Source of the DNA: Mesorhizobium carmichaelinearum
Lineage (GTDB): Bacteria > Pseudomonadota > Alphaproteobacteria > Rhizobiales > Rhizobiaceae
DNA length: 64,000 nt
NCBI RefSeq assembly: GCF_900199455.1
Contig: NZ_FZQR01000002.1
Span: 248,001 to 312,000, forward strand
Direction of reading: 5' to 3'
This document shows positions 1 through 8,240 of the stretch, piece by piece. The notes beneath the pieces are model-generated. The model saw nothing but the letters and a program-made list of their open reading frames with translations. It ran no database searches and had not been told where the DNA came from. Within the stretch, counting starts at the first letter, position 1; the number at the start of each line of letters is the position of its first letter. The translations under genes were made by a program, and so were the position numbers.

Positions 1-583
1 CTTCGGCAGCGGCCGAAAAAAGTGCTGCGGTCTTGGCCTTGATAACGGCGAAGTGCTCGTCCTCGGTGGTTTCGAGGTTCTTGGCGGCGGCAAGCTGCAT
101 GACCTCGCCCTCGGCGATGATCGAGGCCGCACTCGACAGGATGTCAAGCGCTTCGAGCGAACCGACATCGACCATCATGCGGAAGGCCTGGCCGAGCAGG
201 AAGTCGCCGACCAGCACGCTCGCCTGGTTGCCCCAGATCATGCGGGCGGTCTTCTTGCCGCGCCGCATGCCGCTCTCGTCAACGACGTCGTCATGGAGAA
301 GCGTCGCCGTATGCATGAACTCGACCGAGGTGGCGAGCTTGACGTGGCCTTCGCCGGCATAGCCGAACATCTGCGCCGCGGCCAGCGTCAGCATCGGCCG
401 CAGCCGTTTGCCGCCGGACGAGATCAGATGGTTGGCGACCTCCGGGATCATCTCGACGTCGGAGCCGGCCTTGGACAGGATCAATTCGTTGACGCGGCCC
501 ATATCGGCCGCCGTCAGATCGATCAGATCCTTGATGGAGGCGGGTTCCCGCTTCCCGTTTTCGATGTTGAGAACGACACCCAC
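1..583 (-). CDS. ispB: Polyprenyl (octaprenyl-type) diphosphate synthase, 3' end missing
   Basis: The gene runs off the left edge, so only about the first 194 residues are present. The translation holds the family's first half: GGKRLRPML, then LLHDDVVDESGMRRGK, whose DDxxD-type aspartates bind the Mg-diphosphate of the allylic substrate. These enzymes add isopentenyl units to make the quinone side chain. I chose the GTG at 583 because a GGGAG sequence sits about 9 bases upstream and homologues begin near GVVLNIENGK; an in-frame GTG at 592 is possible. The gene is divergent from the DUF2007/methyltransferase pair. Chain length (octa- or decaprenyl) cannot be judged, so the symbol is provisional. 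Confidence 0.88.
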   Translation of the reverse strand, partial: MGVVLNIENGKREPASIKDLIDLTAADMGRVNELILSKAGSDVEMIPEVANHLISSGGKRLRPMLTLAAAQMFGYAGEGHVKLATSVEFMHTATLLHDDVVDESGMRRGKKTARMIWGNQASVLVGDFLLGQAFRMMVDVGSLEALDILSSAASIIAEGEVMQLAAAKNLETTEDEHFAVIKAKTAALFSAAAE

Positions 584-786
584 GACAATCACTCCCGTCT
601 TGGTATAACGCGTGCGACGGCACCCTTAGTCCCGATACGGACTCTAGGGCGGCGGACACGGCCACGGCAAGTGGCGAATTGGCGCGGCGTCGGTGACAGC
701 TTGTTAACGATCCGGCAGGGAGCGTGGCGCTGCCACGGAATCCCCTGCCCGTTTACATCAATAGCGCAAACTGCGAGTTTCATACG

Positions 787-1011
787 ATGATAGAGCTTGT
801 CCGCACCAACGATGCCGTGATCATCTCCTTCGTCGAATCGCTGATGCGCGACGCCGGCATCGCCTGCTTCGTCGCCGATCAGAATATGAGCATTCTCGAA
901 GGGTCGATCGGTCTTTTGCAGAAGCGCGTCATGGTCGACGCTGACCAGGCCGATGCAGCAAGGCGCATCCTCAGGGATGCCGGCATCGCCAACGAGATCC
1001 GCACAAAATAA
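787..1011 (+). CDS. DUF2007 domain protein (putative signal-transducing protein)
   Basis: This 74-residue protein begins MIELVRTNDA and fits the DUF2007 family: a short alpha/beta domain with LVRTNDAVIISFVESLM at the front and a hydrophobic VMVDADQADAARRIL near the end. The function of the family is unknown. The ATG at 787 fits the family N-terminus better than an in-frame upstream ATG at 724. Its TAA stop overlaps the ATG of the next gene (TAATG at 1009-1013), so the two are very likely translationally coupled with the methyltransferase. Confidence 0.85.
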   Translation: MIELVRTNDAVIISFVESLMRDAGIACFVADQNMSILEGSIGLLQKRVMVDADQADAARRILRDAGIANEIRTK

Positions 1012-1811
1012 TGTCGGCCGCGCCCGCCACCCTCGCCCCGGAGACGCCGGCCCATACGGTCGATGCCTTCCATCGCGGCCGCTTCTGGCTGGTGCAGCCC
1101 AAGCATGGCGGCCACCGCGCCGGCATGGATGCGATGATGCTGGCGGCATCCGTGCCATCCTCGTTCGACGGGCGCCTAGCCGATTTCGGCGCCGGCGCCG
1201 GTGCTGCCGGCCTGGCGGTGCTGTCGCGCTGTCCGGCAGCTCATGCCGTGCTGGTCGAACGCGCACCGGAAATGGCGGCCTTCGCATCAGCCACCCTTGC
1301 TCATCCCGGCAATGCCCATCTCAGCAATCGTGCCTCCGTGCTTATCACCGATGTCACGGTATCCGGCCGGGCGCGAGCGGCAGCCGGACTCGCTGATAAT
1401 GATTTCGACTACGTCATCATGAACCCGCCCTTCAACGCTGCCCGGGACCGCGCCACGCCTGACCGGCTGCGGAAGGAAGCCCATGTCACGGAGGACGGCC
1501 TGTTCGAAAGCTGGATCCGCAGTGCGGCGGCGGTGGTCAGGCCGCGCGGCGGGTTGGCCGTCATCGCGCGACCCGAACAGCTCGGCGCCATTCTCGACGC
1601 GATGTCAGGCCGTTTCGGCGATGCCGAGATGCTCGCCGTGCATCCTCGCCCCGACGCAGCCGCGATCCGCATCATTGTGCGGGCGGCGCTCGGCGCGCGC
1701 GGAAAGCTTGCCATCCGCCCGCCTTTGATGCTTCACGCGCAATCGGGCAATGGCCCCGACGAGCGCAGCGAAATGATCACCAACGGTCTCGCCTCGCTGT
1801 TCGGAGATTGA
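1011..1811 (+). CDS. TrmN6-like SAM-dependent methyltransferase
   Basis: This 266-residue protein has a class I SAM-binding motif, DFGAGAGAAG, at about residues 58-67 and the N6-adenine/amino methyltransferase signature NPPF at 138-141. That pairing matches the YfiC/TrmN6 family, which methylates A37 of tRNA1(Val). The early segment WLVQPKHGGHRAGMDAMMLAAS is also typical of the family. It overlaps the stop of the DUF2007 gene. A role on tRNA is inferred from the family; a glutamine or rRNA methyltransferase activity cannot be excluded from the motif alone. Confidence 0.85.
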   Translation: MSAAPATLAPETPAHTVDAFHRGRFWLVQPKHGGHRAGMDAMMLAASVPSSFDGRLADFGAGAGAAGLAVLSRCPAAHAVLVERAPEMAAFASATLAHPGNAHLSNRASVLITDVTVSGRARAAAGLADNDFDYVIMNPPFNAARDRATPDRLRKEAHVTEDGLFESWIRSAAAVVRPRGGLAVIARPEQLGAILDAMSGRFGDAEMLAVHPRPDAAAIRIIVRAALGARGKLAIRPPLMLHAQSGNGPDERSEMITNGLASLFGD

Positions 1812-1890
1812 GCTATTCCTGGCCGGCTCATTGCCGTTGGCCGGGAAATCCCTACATGCCTGCAACCTATCGACCGGAGACCACGCCCTC

Positions 1891-2751
1891 GTGAAACGCC
1901 TTTTCAACCGCCTGCTGCCGAAATCCTGGCGCTCCACCGTCGTCACCATTCCGGTCATCCGGCTGCACGGCACCATCATGGCTGGCGGCCAGTTCCGGCA
2001 GAACCTGTCGCTGGCCTCCACCGCCGGCCTTATCGAGAAGGCGTTTTCCTTCGACGCGCCGGCGGTCGCCGTCTCGATCAATTCGCCCGGCGGCTCGCCG
2101 GTGCAGTCGCGGCTGATCTTCAAGCGCATCCGCGACCTGGCGGTTGAAAAGAACAGACAAGTTCTGGTCTTCGTCGAGGACGTCGCGGCCTCGGGCGGCT
2201 ACATGATCGCGGTCGCCGGCGATGAGATTTTTGCCGATCCGTCCTCGATCGTCGGTTCGATCGGCGTGGTTTCGGCCTCGTTCGGTTTCCCGGAGCTGAT
2301 GAAGAAGATCGGCATCGAGCGCCGTGTCCACACCGCCGGCCAGAACAAGGCGGTGCTCGATCCGTTCAAGCCCGAGAAGAAGGAGGACGTCGAGCGGCTG
2401 AAGGCGCTGCAGCTCGAGGTGCACGACACCTTCATCGATCTGGTCAAGGAGCGGCGCGGCACGAAGCTGAAGGACGATCCCGACCTGTTCACCGGCCTGT
2501 TCTGGACCGGCAAGAAGGGCCTCGAACTCGGCCTCGTCGACGCGCTCGGCGACATGCGCACGGTGCTGAAGACCCGGTTCGGGGCGAAGACCCAACTCAG
2601 GCTGGTCACGGCGCCACGCGGTTTCCTCAGCCGTTTCGGCCTGTTCGGCTCAAGCAAGGGCTTTTCGGCGCCCGATATCGCCGCCGCTGCCGCGAGCGGC
2701 GTCATCGATGCGGCGGAAGAGCGCGCATTGTGGTCTCGCTTCGGGCTTTGA
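1891..2751 (+). CDS. S49 family serine peptidase (SppA/SohB-like)
   Basis: This is a 286-residue protein with a single S49 domain, as in short SppA/SohB forms. The SINSPGGSP segment lies at about residues 62-70, the catalytic serine is in VAASGGYMI (Ser about 101), and the likely general-base lysine is in GQNKAVLDPF (Lys about 153). S49 peptidases degrade signal peptides or membrane protein fragments. I chose GTG 1891 because GGAGA lies about 10 bases upstream and family members begin just before the LLPKSWR segment; an ATG at 1858 region would add a non-conserved leader. There is no clear long signal peptide, so membrane association may be peripheral. Confidence 0.87.
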   Translation: MKRLFNRLLPKSWRSTVVTIPVIRLHGTIMAGGQFRQNLSLASTAGLIEKAFSFDAPAVAVSINSPGGSPVQSRLIFKRIRDLAVEKNRQVLVFVEDVAASGGYMIAVAGDEIFADPSSIVGSIGVVSASFGFPELMKKIGIERRVHTAGQNKAVLDPFKPEKKEDVERLKALQLEVHDTFIDLVKERRGTKLKDDPDLFTGLFWTGKKGLELGLVDALGDMRTVLKTRFGAKTQLRLVTAPRGFLSRFGLFGSSKGFSAPDIAAAAASGVIDAAEERALWSRFGL

Positions 2752-2791
2752 AAAACCGGCAAAACCGTCTAGCATGAAGGCTTGAAGTCCT

Positions 2792-2839
2792 ATGCATGTC
2801 GTTTTCCCAAAACCGAACACAGTTTTGGGCGACACGCAT
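2792..2839. repeat. Intergenic palindromic repeat (family A, copy 1)
   Basis: A 48-base imperfect inverted repeat with outer arms ATGCATGTCG and CGACACGCAT and inner arms CCCAAAAC and GTTTTGGG. A second, more perfect copy lies at 18598-18646. Elements of this kind are common in rhizobial intergenic regions. It lies just upstream of a 61-residue gene. Confidence 0.8.
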
Positions 2840-2891
2840 TAACCGACCCGACCGGCCGCCTTCGCCGGCCCAGCGTGGTAGGAGTTGTGAC

Positions 2892-3077
2892 ATGCCGCAG
2901 ATCATTTTCTTCACCGTCGTTGGCGTCGCCGCCTATTTCGGCTACCGCACCTTCGTGCGCGAAGCTGAGCGCGTGACGGCCAAGGTGCGGCGCACCGAAA
3001 AGCAGGCGGCCAATGGCGCGATGGGAACGCTGGTCAAGGATCCGAAGACCGGCGAATACCGGCTGGCCAAGGACTGA
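2892..3077 (+). CDS. Small membrane protein, 61 residues, unknown function
   Basis: The protein starts MPQIIFFTVVGVAAYFGYRT, a single hydrophobic segment at about residues 3-18, followed by a charged, probably helical tail with REAERVTAKVRRTEKQ and a final LVKDPKTGEYRLAKD. A GTAGGAG ribosome site lies about 7 bases before the ATG, which supports this start. It lies 26 bases before ispE and may be cotranscribed. I recognise it only as a conserved-looking rhizobial small membrane protein and assign no function. Confidence 0.75.
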   Translation: MPQIIFFTVVGVAAYFGYRTFVREAERVTAKVRRTEKQAANGAMGTLVKDPKTGEYRLAKD

Positions 3078-3103
3078 GCATCATCCCCCATACGACTGAC
3101 GCC

Positions 3104-3991
3104 GTGGACACCGAGATCGGTTCGCGTACCTGGCACGCGTATGCCAAGATCAATCTGGCGCTGCATGTCACCGGCAGGCGTCCTGACGGCTATCACCTGA
3201 TCGACAGCCTTGCGGTGTTCACGCGTTTTGGCGACCGGGTCGAGATCGCGCTCGCCGACAGCGACGATTTTACTGTGTCCGGCCGCTATGCGCCGGCAGT
3301 TCCGCTCGACGCCGGCAATCTTGTGCTCAAGGCGCGCGATGCCTTGCGACGGGAGGCCGGCCCCGAGCGCACCCCGTCCGTCGCCATAAAGCTGGAAAAG
3401 AACCTGCCGGTCGCCTCCGGCGTCGGCGGCGGGTCGAGCGACGCGGCGGCCGTGCTGCGCGGACTGGCGCAGACATGGGGCCTGGACATCGATGGCGCCG
3501 AACTGGCGCGGATCGGTCTCTCGCTCGGCGCCGATGTGCCGATGTGCCTGGCGGCAAAGCCGCTGGTGGCGCGCGGCATCGGTGAAGAGCTGTCGATGGT
3601 GCCGGATTTTTCGGCGTTGGGACTGGTGCTGGTCAATCCCGGCACGCCGGTCTCCACGGCCGACGTGTTCGCGGCCCTTTCCCGCCGCGACAACGAGCCC
3701 CTGCCGCCGCTGCCGCGCAGCATCGATTTTCACAGCCTGCGCAACTGGCTGGAGGTCACCCGCAACGATCTCGAACCGGCGGCCCTTGCCATGCAGCCCG
3801 CCATAGGCCGGGCGCTGTCGTGGCTTGATAAGGCCGGATCGGGATTTTCACGCATGTCCGGATCGGGCGCGACCTGTTTCGGCCTGTTCGAGACCGGCAA
3901 TGTCGCCAAGCGCGCGGCGGCCGAAATCCGCGGCCGCCAGCCCGACTGGTTCGTCGCGGCGACGCGCAGCATGTCATCGGAGGCTGAGTGA
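3104..3991 (+). CDS. ispE: 4-diphosphocytidyl-2-C-methyl-D-erythritol kinase
   Basis: IspE phosphorylates 4-diphosphocytidyl-methylerythritol in the non-mevalonate isoprenoid pathway. The 295-residue protein has the N-terminal AKINLALHVTGRRPDGYH with the catalytic lysine at about 15, the GHMP ATP-binding loop PVASGVGGGSSDAA at about 102-115, and the catalytic aspartate in LGADVP at about 144. A C-terminal MSGSGATCFGLF is the third GHMP motif. The start is GTG 3104. The stop is one base from the ATG of moaB, so the two genes form a tight pair. The pathway link with the polyprenyl synthase at the left edge is functional, not operonic. Confidence 0.95.
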   Translation: MDTEIGSRTWHAYAKINLALHVTGRRPDGYHLIDSLAVFTRFGDRVEIALADSDDFTVSGRYAPAVPLDAGNLVLKARDALRREAGPERTPSVAIKLEKNLPVASGVGGGSSDAAAVLRGLAQTWGLDIDGAELARIGLSLGADVPMCLAAKPLVARGIGEELSMVPDFSALGLVLVNPGTPVSTADVFAALSRRDNEPLPPLPRSIDFHSLRNWLEVTRNDLEPAALAMQPAIGRALSWLDKAGSGFSRMSGSGATCFGLFETGNVAKRAAAEIRGRQPDWFVAATRSMSSEAE

Positions 3992-3992
3992 A

Positions 3993-4547
3993 ATGGCTGG
4001 GATCAACGAAAGCCGTTCGTTCATTCCGGTGCGCATCGCGGTGCTGACGGTTTCCGACACACGCAGCCTTGCCGACGACAAATCCGGCCAGACGCTGGCC
4101 GACCGCATCACCGAGGCCGGCCACATCCTGGCCGCCCGCGATATCGTCACCGATGACCGCGAGAAGATCCGCGACACGGTGCTGGCGTGGTCGCGCGACA
4201 AGAACATCGATGTCGTTATCACCACCGGCGGCACCGGCTTCACCGGGCGCGACGTGACGCCGGACGCGCTGGAGCCGATCTTCGAAAAGCGCATGGACGG
4301 CTTTTCGGAAGTGTTCCACCGCATCTCCTACGACAAGATCGGCACGTCGACGATCCAGAGCCGGGCGACCGGCGGCGTCGTCAACGCCACCTTCGTCTTC
4401 GTGCTGCCGGGTTCGCCCGGCGCTTGCAAGGACGCCTGGGACGGCATCCTCAAGGCGCAGCTCGACTACCGCCACATGCCCTGCAACTTCGTCGAGATCA
4501 TGCCACGCCTGGATGAGCATCTGCTGCGCGGCAAGTCGACTCCCTAA
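3993..4547 (+). CDS. moaB: Molybdenum cofactor biosynthesis protein MoaB
   Basis: The 184-residue protein is a single MoCF-binding domain. It shows VLTVSDTRSLADDKSG near residues 18-32, the TTGGTG-type loop VVITTGGTGFTGRDVTP at about 74-90 and LPGSPGACKDAWDGI near the C-terminus. MoaB/Mog proteins adenylylate molybdopterin before molybdenum insertion. The gene follows ispE with a one-base gap. A molybdopterin oxidoreductase lies about 50 kb away in this window and would need the same cofactor pathway, but the genes are not linked in an operon. Mog rather than MoaB activity is possible. Confidence 0.9.
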   Translation: MAGINESRSFIPVRIAVLTVSDTRSLADDKSGQTLADRITEAGHILAARDIVTDDREKIRDTVLAWSRDKNIDVVITTGGTGFTGRDVTPDALEPIFEKRMDGFSEVFHRISYDKIGTSTIQSRATGGVVNATFVFVLPGSPGACKDAWDGILKAQLDYRHMPCNFVEIMPRLDEHLLRGKSTP

Positions 4548-4689
4548 GAGCCAAGGGGAAAGCCCCGGTTCACGCCGCGTTTGCCAGGCGGAACGACGCT
4601 GATGCCTTCGAAAGGCCATTCCAAACCGGATGCCGGAGAAAGTACCGTCTCGTGGAAGGGCAATAGCCGATCCCGACGAGGAAAATGCG

Positions 4690-5129
4690 ATGAACGAGCA
4701 TGCCGGCGGATGCCATTGCGGCAACATAGGCCTTCGATTTTCAACCGAGCTCGATCCCTCGCAAATCGAAGTCCGCGCCTGCCAATGCTCGTTCTGCATC
4801 AAACATGGCTCGCGCGCCGTCGCCGATCCGGACGGCAGGCTGACCATTTCGGTGAGGACGCAGAGAGATTGCGCAAATACCGGTTCGGGCTGAGGACGGC
4901 CGACTATCTGATTTGCCGTGACTGCGGTGTCTATGTCGCCGCAATCGCCAGGGACGATGTGATCGCCGGAGAGGACGACGCGAGAGCAATCGTCATCATC
5001 AATGCCCTGAATGATCAAAGCGCGTTCAGCCGGGAACCGGTCCCTGTCGACTTCGACAGGGAAAGCAGAGAGCAACGCCGGGCCAGGCGCCGCCTTCGCT
5101 GGATGCCGGTCGAGATGCGCTTCGACTGA
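4690..5129 (+). pseudogene. GFA/CENP-V family protein, single-base frameshift
   Basis: The first part, from ATG 4690, reads GGCHCGNIGLRF then ACQCSFCIKHGSRAVADPDGRLTISV, the zinc-binding CxC and CxxC half of a glutathione-dependent formaldehyde-activating (GFA) domain, and then stops at 4893. The second half, ERLRKYRFGLRTADYLICRDCGVYVAAI, carries the final CxxC and lies in the preceding frame, ending at 5129. Loss of one base near 4854-4858 (around GTGAGGACG) joins the two exactly where a normal family member continues. Either the gene is recently broken or there is a one-base sequencing error. The real substrate of this family is often unknown. Confidence 0.75.
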
Positions 5130-5135
5130 TCTCGC

Positions 5136-6110
5136 TCAGCGGATGACTGGTTCGCCATGAAAGCGCCGACGCGAGGGGCGCGAAACGCCGAAGCCGACTT
5201 CCATCATCAGCCGCGGCGTGCGCGCCGGCACGGTGCCCATGTGGAAACCGAAGGGATCCTCGACGAAGCCGAGGCCGGCTTCGCCGGTCAGTGTCACCGG
5301 GCTTTGCTCGCCATAGACATCCAGCACTTCCTGGGCGGGATGGCCGACCAACAGGGTCAGCTGATGCTTGATGGCGCGGCGCCTGTGGCTGCCCCTGACA
5401 TAGACATGCGGACCGGTATCGACGTCGACAGGCTTGAGGTAGAAGAAGAATTTCAGCATGCGCCAGTCGTCGAGGTCGAAATGATACTTGCCGAGCGAGG
5501 CAAGGTTCTTGTCGGCGTCCGATGCTTTGCCGGTCGGAAAGCTCCACCAGACACGCGTCGTGATCAGTTTCGCTTGGGCGCCGAGATAATGCGCGGCAAT
5601 GTCGAGAAGCAGCGGATCGCGTTGGATGGCGAGTGCCGCCGGACAGTCGAGGATGCGCTCGAAATAATGCCCGCTGAGCAGCGAGCGGCCGAAGCTTTTC
5701 TCAGCCTGCGCATGCTCGCCCGGCATGAATTCGAGACGGCGGTCGAAATTGCCGAAGCAAGGCGTGCGCCCTGCGAAATCCGCGATCTCCTCATGGATCT
5801 CCGATGGCAGGACCAGGCCTGAAAACAGGCCGTCGGAACGCAGCGCATCGACCACCGCCGCCCGCTCGACACCGGAAAACGTCGTATCCCCAGCATTGTC
5901 GGCGGGACTGGCGCGTTTTGCACCCAGCCAATGCATCCGGCGCCCAGGCATGGTGCGCGCCAGCATGAACATCGGCAGCCAGGCAGGGTTTTCGCGCAGG
6001 TCCGTGAGATAGGTCGGAATGCGCACGGCGATGCGCCGCAACAGGCTGCCATTGCGCGCAATGGCCTCGAGACTGGCGGCGCCGGATTTGTCTGATGTTG
6101 AAAGGCTCAT
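5136..6110 (-). CDS. PhyH-like Fe(II)/2-oxoglutarate dioxygenase
   Basis: The 324-residue product resembles the phytanoyl-CoA dioxygenase superfamily. The iron facial triad is visible as H-x-D in GKYHFDLDDW (His about 210, Asp about 212) and a distal histidine in DPFGFHMGTVP (about 290), with an arginine ten residues later in ARTPRLMMEVGF that could hold 2-oxoglutarate. The start ATG 6110 is preceded by AGAGGA; an in-frame ATG at 6125 is less well placed. The substrate is unknown. Its stop is 6 bases from the end of the convergent GFA-like gene. A 15-base palindrome lies about 110 bases upstream. Confidence 0.8.
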   Translation of the reverse strand: MSLSTSDKSGAASLEAIARNGSLLRRIAVRIPTYLTDLRENPAWLPMFMLARTMPGRRMHWLGAKRASPADNAGDTTFSGVERAAVVDALRSDGLFSGLVLPSEIHEEIADFAGRTPCFGNFDRRLEFMPGEHAQAEKSFGRSLLSGHYFERILDCPAALAIQRDPLLLDIAAHYLGAQAKLITTRVWWSFPTGKASDADKNLASLGKYHFDLDDWRMLKFFFYLKPVDVDTGPHVYVRGSHRRRAIKHQLTLLVGHPAQEVLDVYGEQSPVTLTGEAGLGFVEDPFGFHMGTVPARTPRLMMEVGFGVSRPSRRRFHGEPVIR

Positions 6111-6219
6111 CGGGTCCTCTTCCATGAGGGTGACACCCGATGCCGCGTCGGTGCTCACCACTCGTATGACCCAAACCCAATTCACCCACCTCGGGCGAAG
6201 GCTAACCCCGCGTCAGGTT

Positions 6220-6234
6220 TTGTGCAATGCACAA
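6220..6234. promoter_or_regulatory. Palindromic operator-like site
   Basis: TTGTGCAATGCACAA is a perfect palindrome except for its central base. It sits between the PhyH-like gene (upstream of its start by about 110 bases) and the 3' end of the glycosyltransferase. It looks like a dimeric regulator site, but no adjacent regulator gene explains it. Confidence 0.4.
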
Positions 6235-6256
6235 TGGACAGAGCAGATGCAAAAAA

Positions 6257-6784
6257 TCACTTTGGGGCGCGGTGCTGCTGCTTCGGCGGCGCCACCCAGA
6301 TCTCGGCATCGAGCTTCTTTGTCGCCAGGCCGCGCGCCAGAGCCTCGGCGCTGCCGGCGCTCTTCGACAAGGAAGTGGCCTGCCGCTTGCTGATCACCAG
6401 CCCGTCGGCGAGCGCGCGATTTCCCGAAAAGACCCGGGCCAGGAACGGCGTGCGGCTGCCGCGTGCGCGAGAAAATCGCGCCGCTATGGTTTGCTTCGCC
6501 GTGTGGACGGCGACCGCTTCGATCCAGCCCTCCACCAGCCGCGCGCCCGGCTCCAGCAGCAGCAGCCAGTCACCCTTGGCCTGCCGGATGCCGGCGGCGA
6601 TGCCGCCGCTCGCCACATAGTGGCAGCCGGCATGCTCGGCGACATGATGCGTCTGGTCGGTCGAGCCGGTGTCGCAGACGATGACGTCGCGCACCACCCC
6701 CTCCACCGCGCCGCCAATCAGCGAGGCGAGCGTGCGGGCGAGAGCCTCCTCGTCATTGCGCGTTTCGATGAGAACACTGAGCAT
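6257..6784 (-). CDS. Small family 2 glycosyltransferase-like protein
   Basis: The 175-residue protein begins MLSVLIETRNDEEALARTL and continues VIVCDTGSTDQT at about residues 34-45, the nucleotide-sugar binding start of a GT-A fold family 2 glycosyltransferase. A later GDWLLLLEPGARL matches the position of the DxD-like metal site but has lost the usual aspartates. It is shorter than usual (most are over 220 residues), so the acceptor half is reduced. The start ATG 6784 lacks a strong ribosome site. It is divergent from the radical SAM gene and shares its 99-base promoter region with it. Confidence 0.7.
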   Translation of the reverse strand: MLSVLIETRNDEEALARTLASLIGGAVEGVVRDVIVCDTGSTDQTHHVAEHAGCHYVASGGIAAGIRQAKGDWLLLLEPGARLVEGWIEAVAVHTAKQTIAARFSRARGSRTPFLARVFSGNRALADGLVISKRQATSLSKSAGSAEALARGLATKKLDAEIWVAPPKQQHRAPK

Positions 6785-6843
6785 ATTTAGCCGAATAGCG
6801 GAAAGCCGCGCACAGCGCCAGTTTTTGCGGCGCAGCATAAAAA

Positions 6844-6858
6844 GTTCTTGCTTTGTTC
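6844..6858 (+). promoter_or_regulatory. SOS box (alphaproteobacterial LexA site)
   Basis: GTTCTTGCTTTGTTC is an exact match to the alphaproteobacterial LexA consensus GTTC-N7-GTTC. It ends 25 bases before the ATG of the radical SAM gene and lies 60 bases upstream of the divergent glycosyltransferase start, so it could control either or both. Confidence 0.75.
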
Positions 6859-6883
6859 TCATCGGCAAAATAGGAATAATTTC

Positions 6884-8089
6884 ATGAACAGAGCGATTCG
6901 AAACAACATGGACAGTCCCTGGGAGCGGGCCAAGATGGAACCGATCATGCGTGCCGACATTGCAGCCTTCGGGGCAGGACGAGCCGAAATGGCCAATGCG
7001 ATGATCGAGCAGAGTGGCATGCGTATCCGTCCCGACCGCAACCGCGGCCGGTCGGCGGGCATCAATCCGTCCGGCCGCTTCGAACCCGTCAGCCGGCATG
7101 TCTTCGACGATGGCTGGAGTTCGCTGGAGGAACTGCCGCCGTTCAAGACCGAGGTGCAGGTGGAGAAGCCGCGCACCATCATCACCCGCAACGAATCGCC
7201 CGATATCTCCTTCGACCGGTCGATCAACCCCTATCGCGGCTGCGAACATGGCTGCGTCTATTGCTTCGCGCGGCCGACGCATGCGTTCATGGGCCTGTCG
7301 CCTGGCCTGGATTTCGAATCCAAGCTGTTCGCCAAGCCAGATGCGGCGCGATTGCTCGACAAGGAGCTGTCGAAGGACGGCTACCAGCCGCGCACCATCG
7401 CCATCGGCACCAACACCGATCCCTACCAGCCGATCGAAAAGCAGTACCGGATCATGCGCGAGATCCTCGAAGTGCTGGAAGCGCGCGGCCATCCGGTCGG
7501 CATCGTCACCAAATCCGCTCTGGTGACGCGCGACATCGACATCTTGTCGCGTATGGCCGAACGCGGACTGGCCAAGGTGGCGCTGTCGGTGACGACGATG
7601 GACCGCATGCTGGCCAGAACGATGGAGCCCCGCGCGTCGACGCCGACCAAGCGGCTCGAAGCGATCCGGCAGCTTTCGGATGCCGGCATTCCGACTTCGG
7701 TCATGGTGGCGCCGATCATCCCCGGCCTCACCGACCAGGAGATGGAGCGAATTCTCGATTCGGCACGAGCCGCCGGCGCGCGCGAGGCGGGTTACGTTGT
7801 GCTGCGCCTGCCGCTGGAGGTCAGCCCGATCTTCAAGGACTGGCTGCTGCGCCACTATCCCGACCGCTATCGCCACGTGATGTCGCTGATCCGCTCGATG
7901 CGCGATGGCAAGGACTACGATTCGGAATGGGGCAAGCGCATGAAGGGCGCCGGACCCTACGCCTGGCAGATCGGCCGCCGCTTCGAGATCACCGCCAAGC
8001 GGCTCGGCCTCAATGCCGAACGGCGCACGCTGCGCACCGACCAGTTCGTCGCCGCAGGAAAAGACCAGGAACAGTTGATGCTGCTCTGA
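6884..8089 (+). CDS. PA0069-family radical SAM protein (SplB-like)
   Basis: The 401-residue protein has the radical SAM [4Fe-4S] motif CEHGCVYC (Cys about 120, 124, 127) within [22 protein letters not shown], followed by [14 protein letters not shown]. This is the signature of the PA0069/Rv2578c group, related to spore photoproduct lyase. Later [14 protein letters not shown] and [12 protein letters not shown] are also typical. The start ATG 6884 has TAGGAA about 7 bases upstream. A perfect SOS box lies just before it, which suggests induction by DNA damage. The substrate is not established; a DNA or RNA repair role is an inference from SplB resemblance plus the LexA site. Confidence 0.9.
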   Translation: MNRAIRNNMDSPWERAKMEPIMRADIAAFGAGRAEMANAMIEQSGMRIRPDRNRGRSAGINPSGRFEPVSRHVFDDGWSSLEELPPFKTEVQVEKPRTIITRNESPDISFDRSINPYRGCEHGCVYCFARPTHAFMGLSPGLDFESKLFAKPDAARLLDKELSKDGYQPRTIAIGTNTDPYQPIEKQYRIMREILEVLEARGHPVGIVTKSALVTRDIDILSRMAERGLAKVALSVTTMDRMLARTMEPRASTPTKRLEAIRQLSDAGIPTSVMVAPIIPGLTDQEMERILDSARAAGAREAGYVVLRLPLEVSPIFKDWLLRHYPDRYRHVMSLIRSMRDGKDYDSEWGKRMKGAGPYAWQIGRRFEITAKRLGLNAERRTLRTDQFVAAGKDQEQLMLL

Positions 8090-8240
8090 AAATGCAATTC
8101 GCCGTGGCGTTTTGACCTGCCACGGCAAAAAATCCCGTCCGGCCTGCCCCGGCCTGCAGACGGTGCCCTCCCGGTCCGGCGCCCCACCCGACCCGGAGGG
8201 ACTTGCGGAGAATCGGAGCCGATGCGAACCTCGCCGCAAC

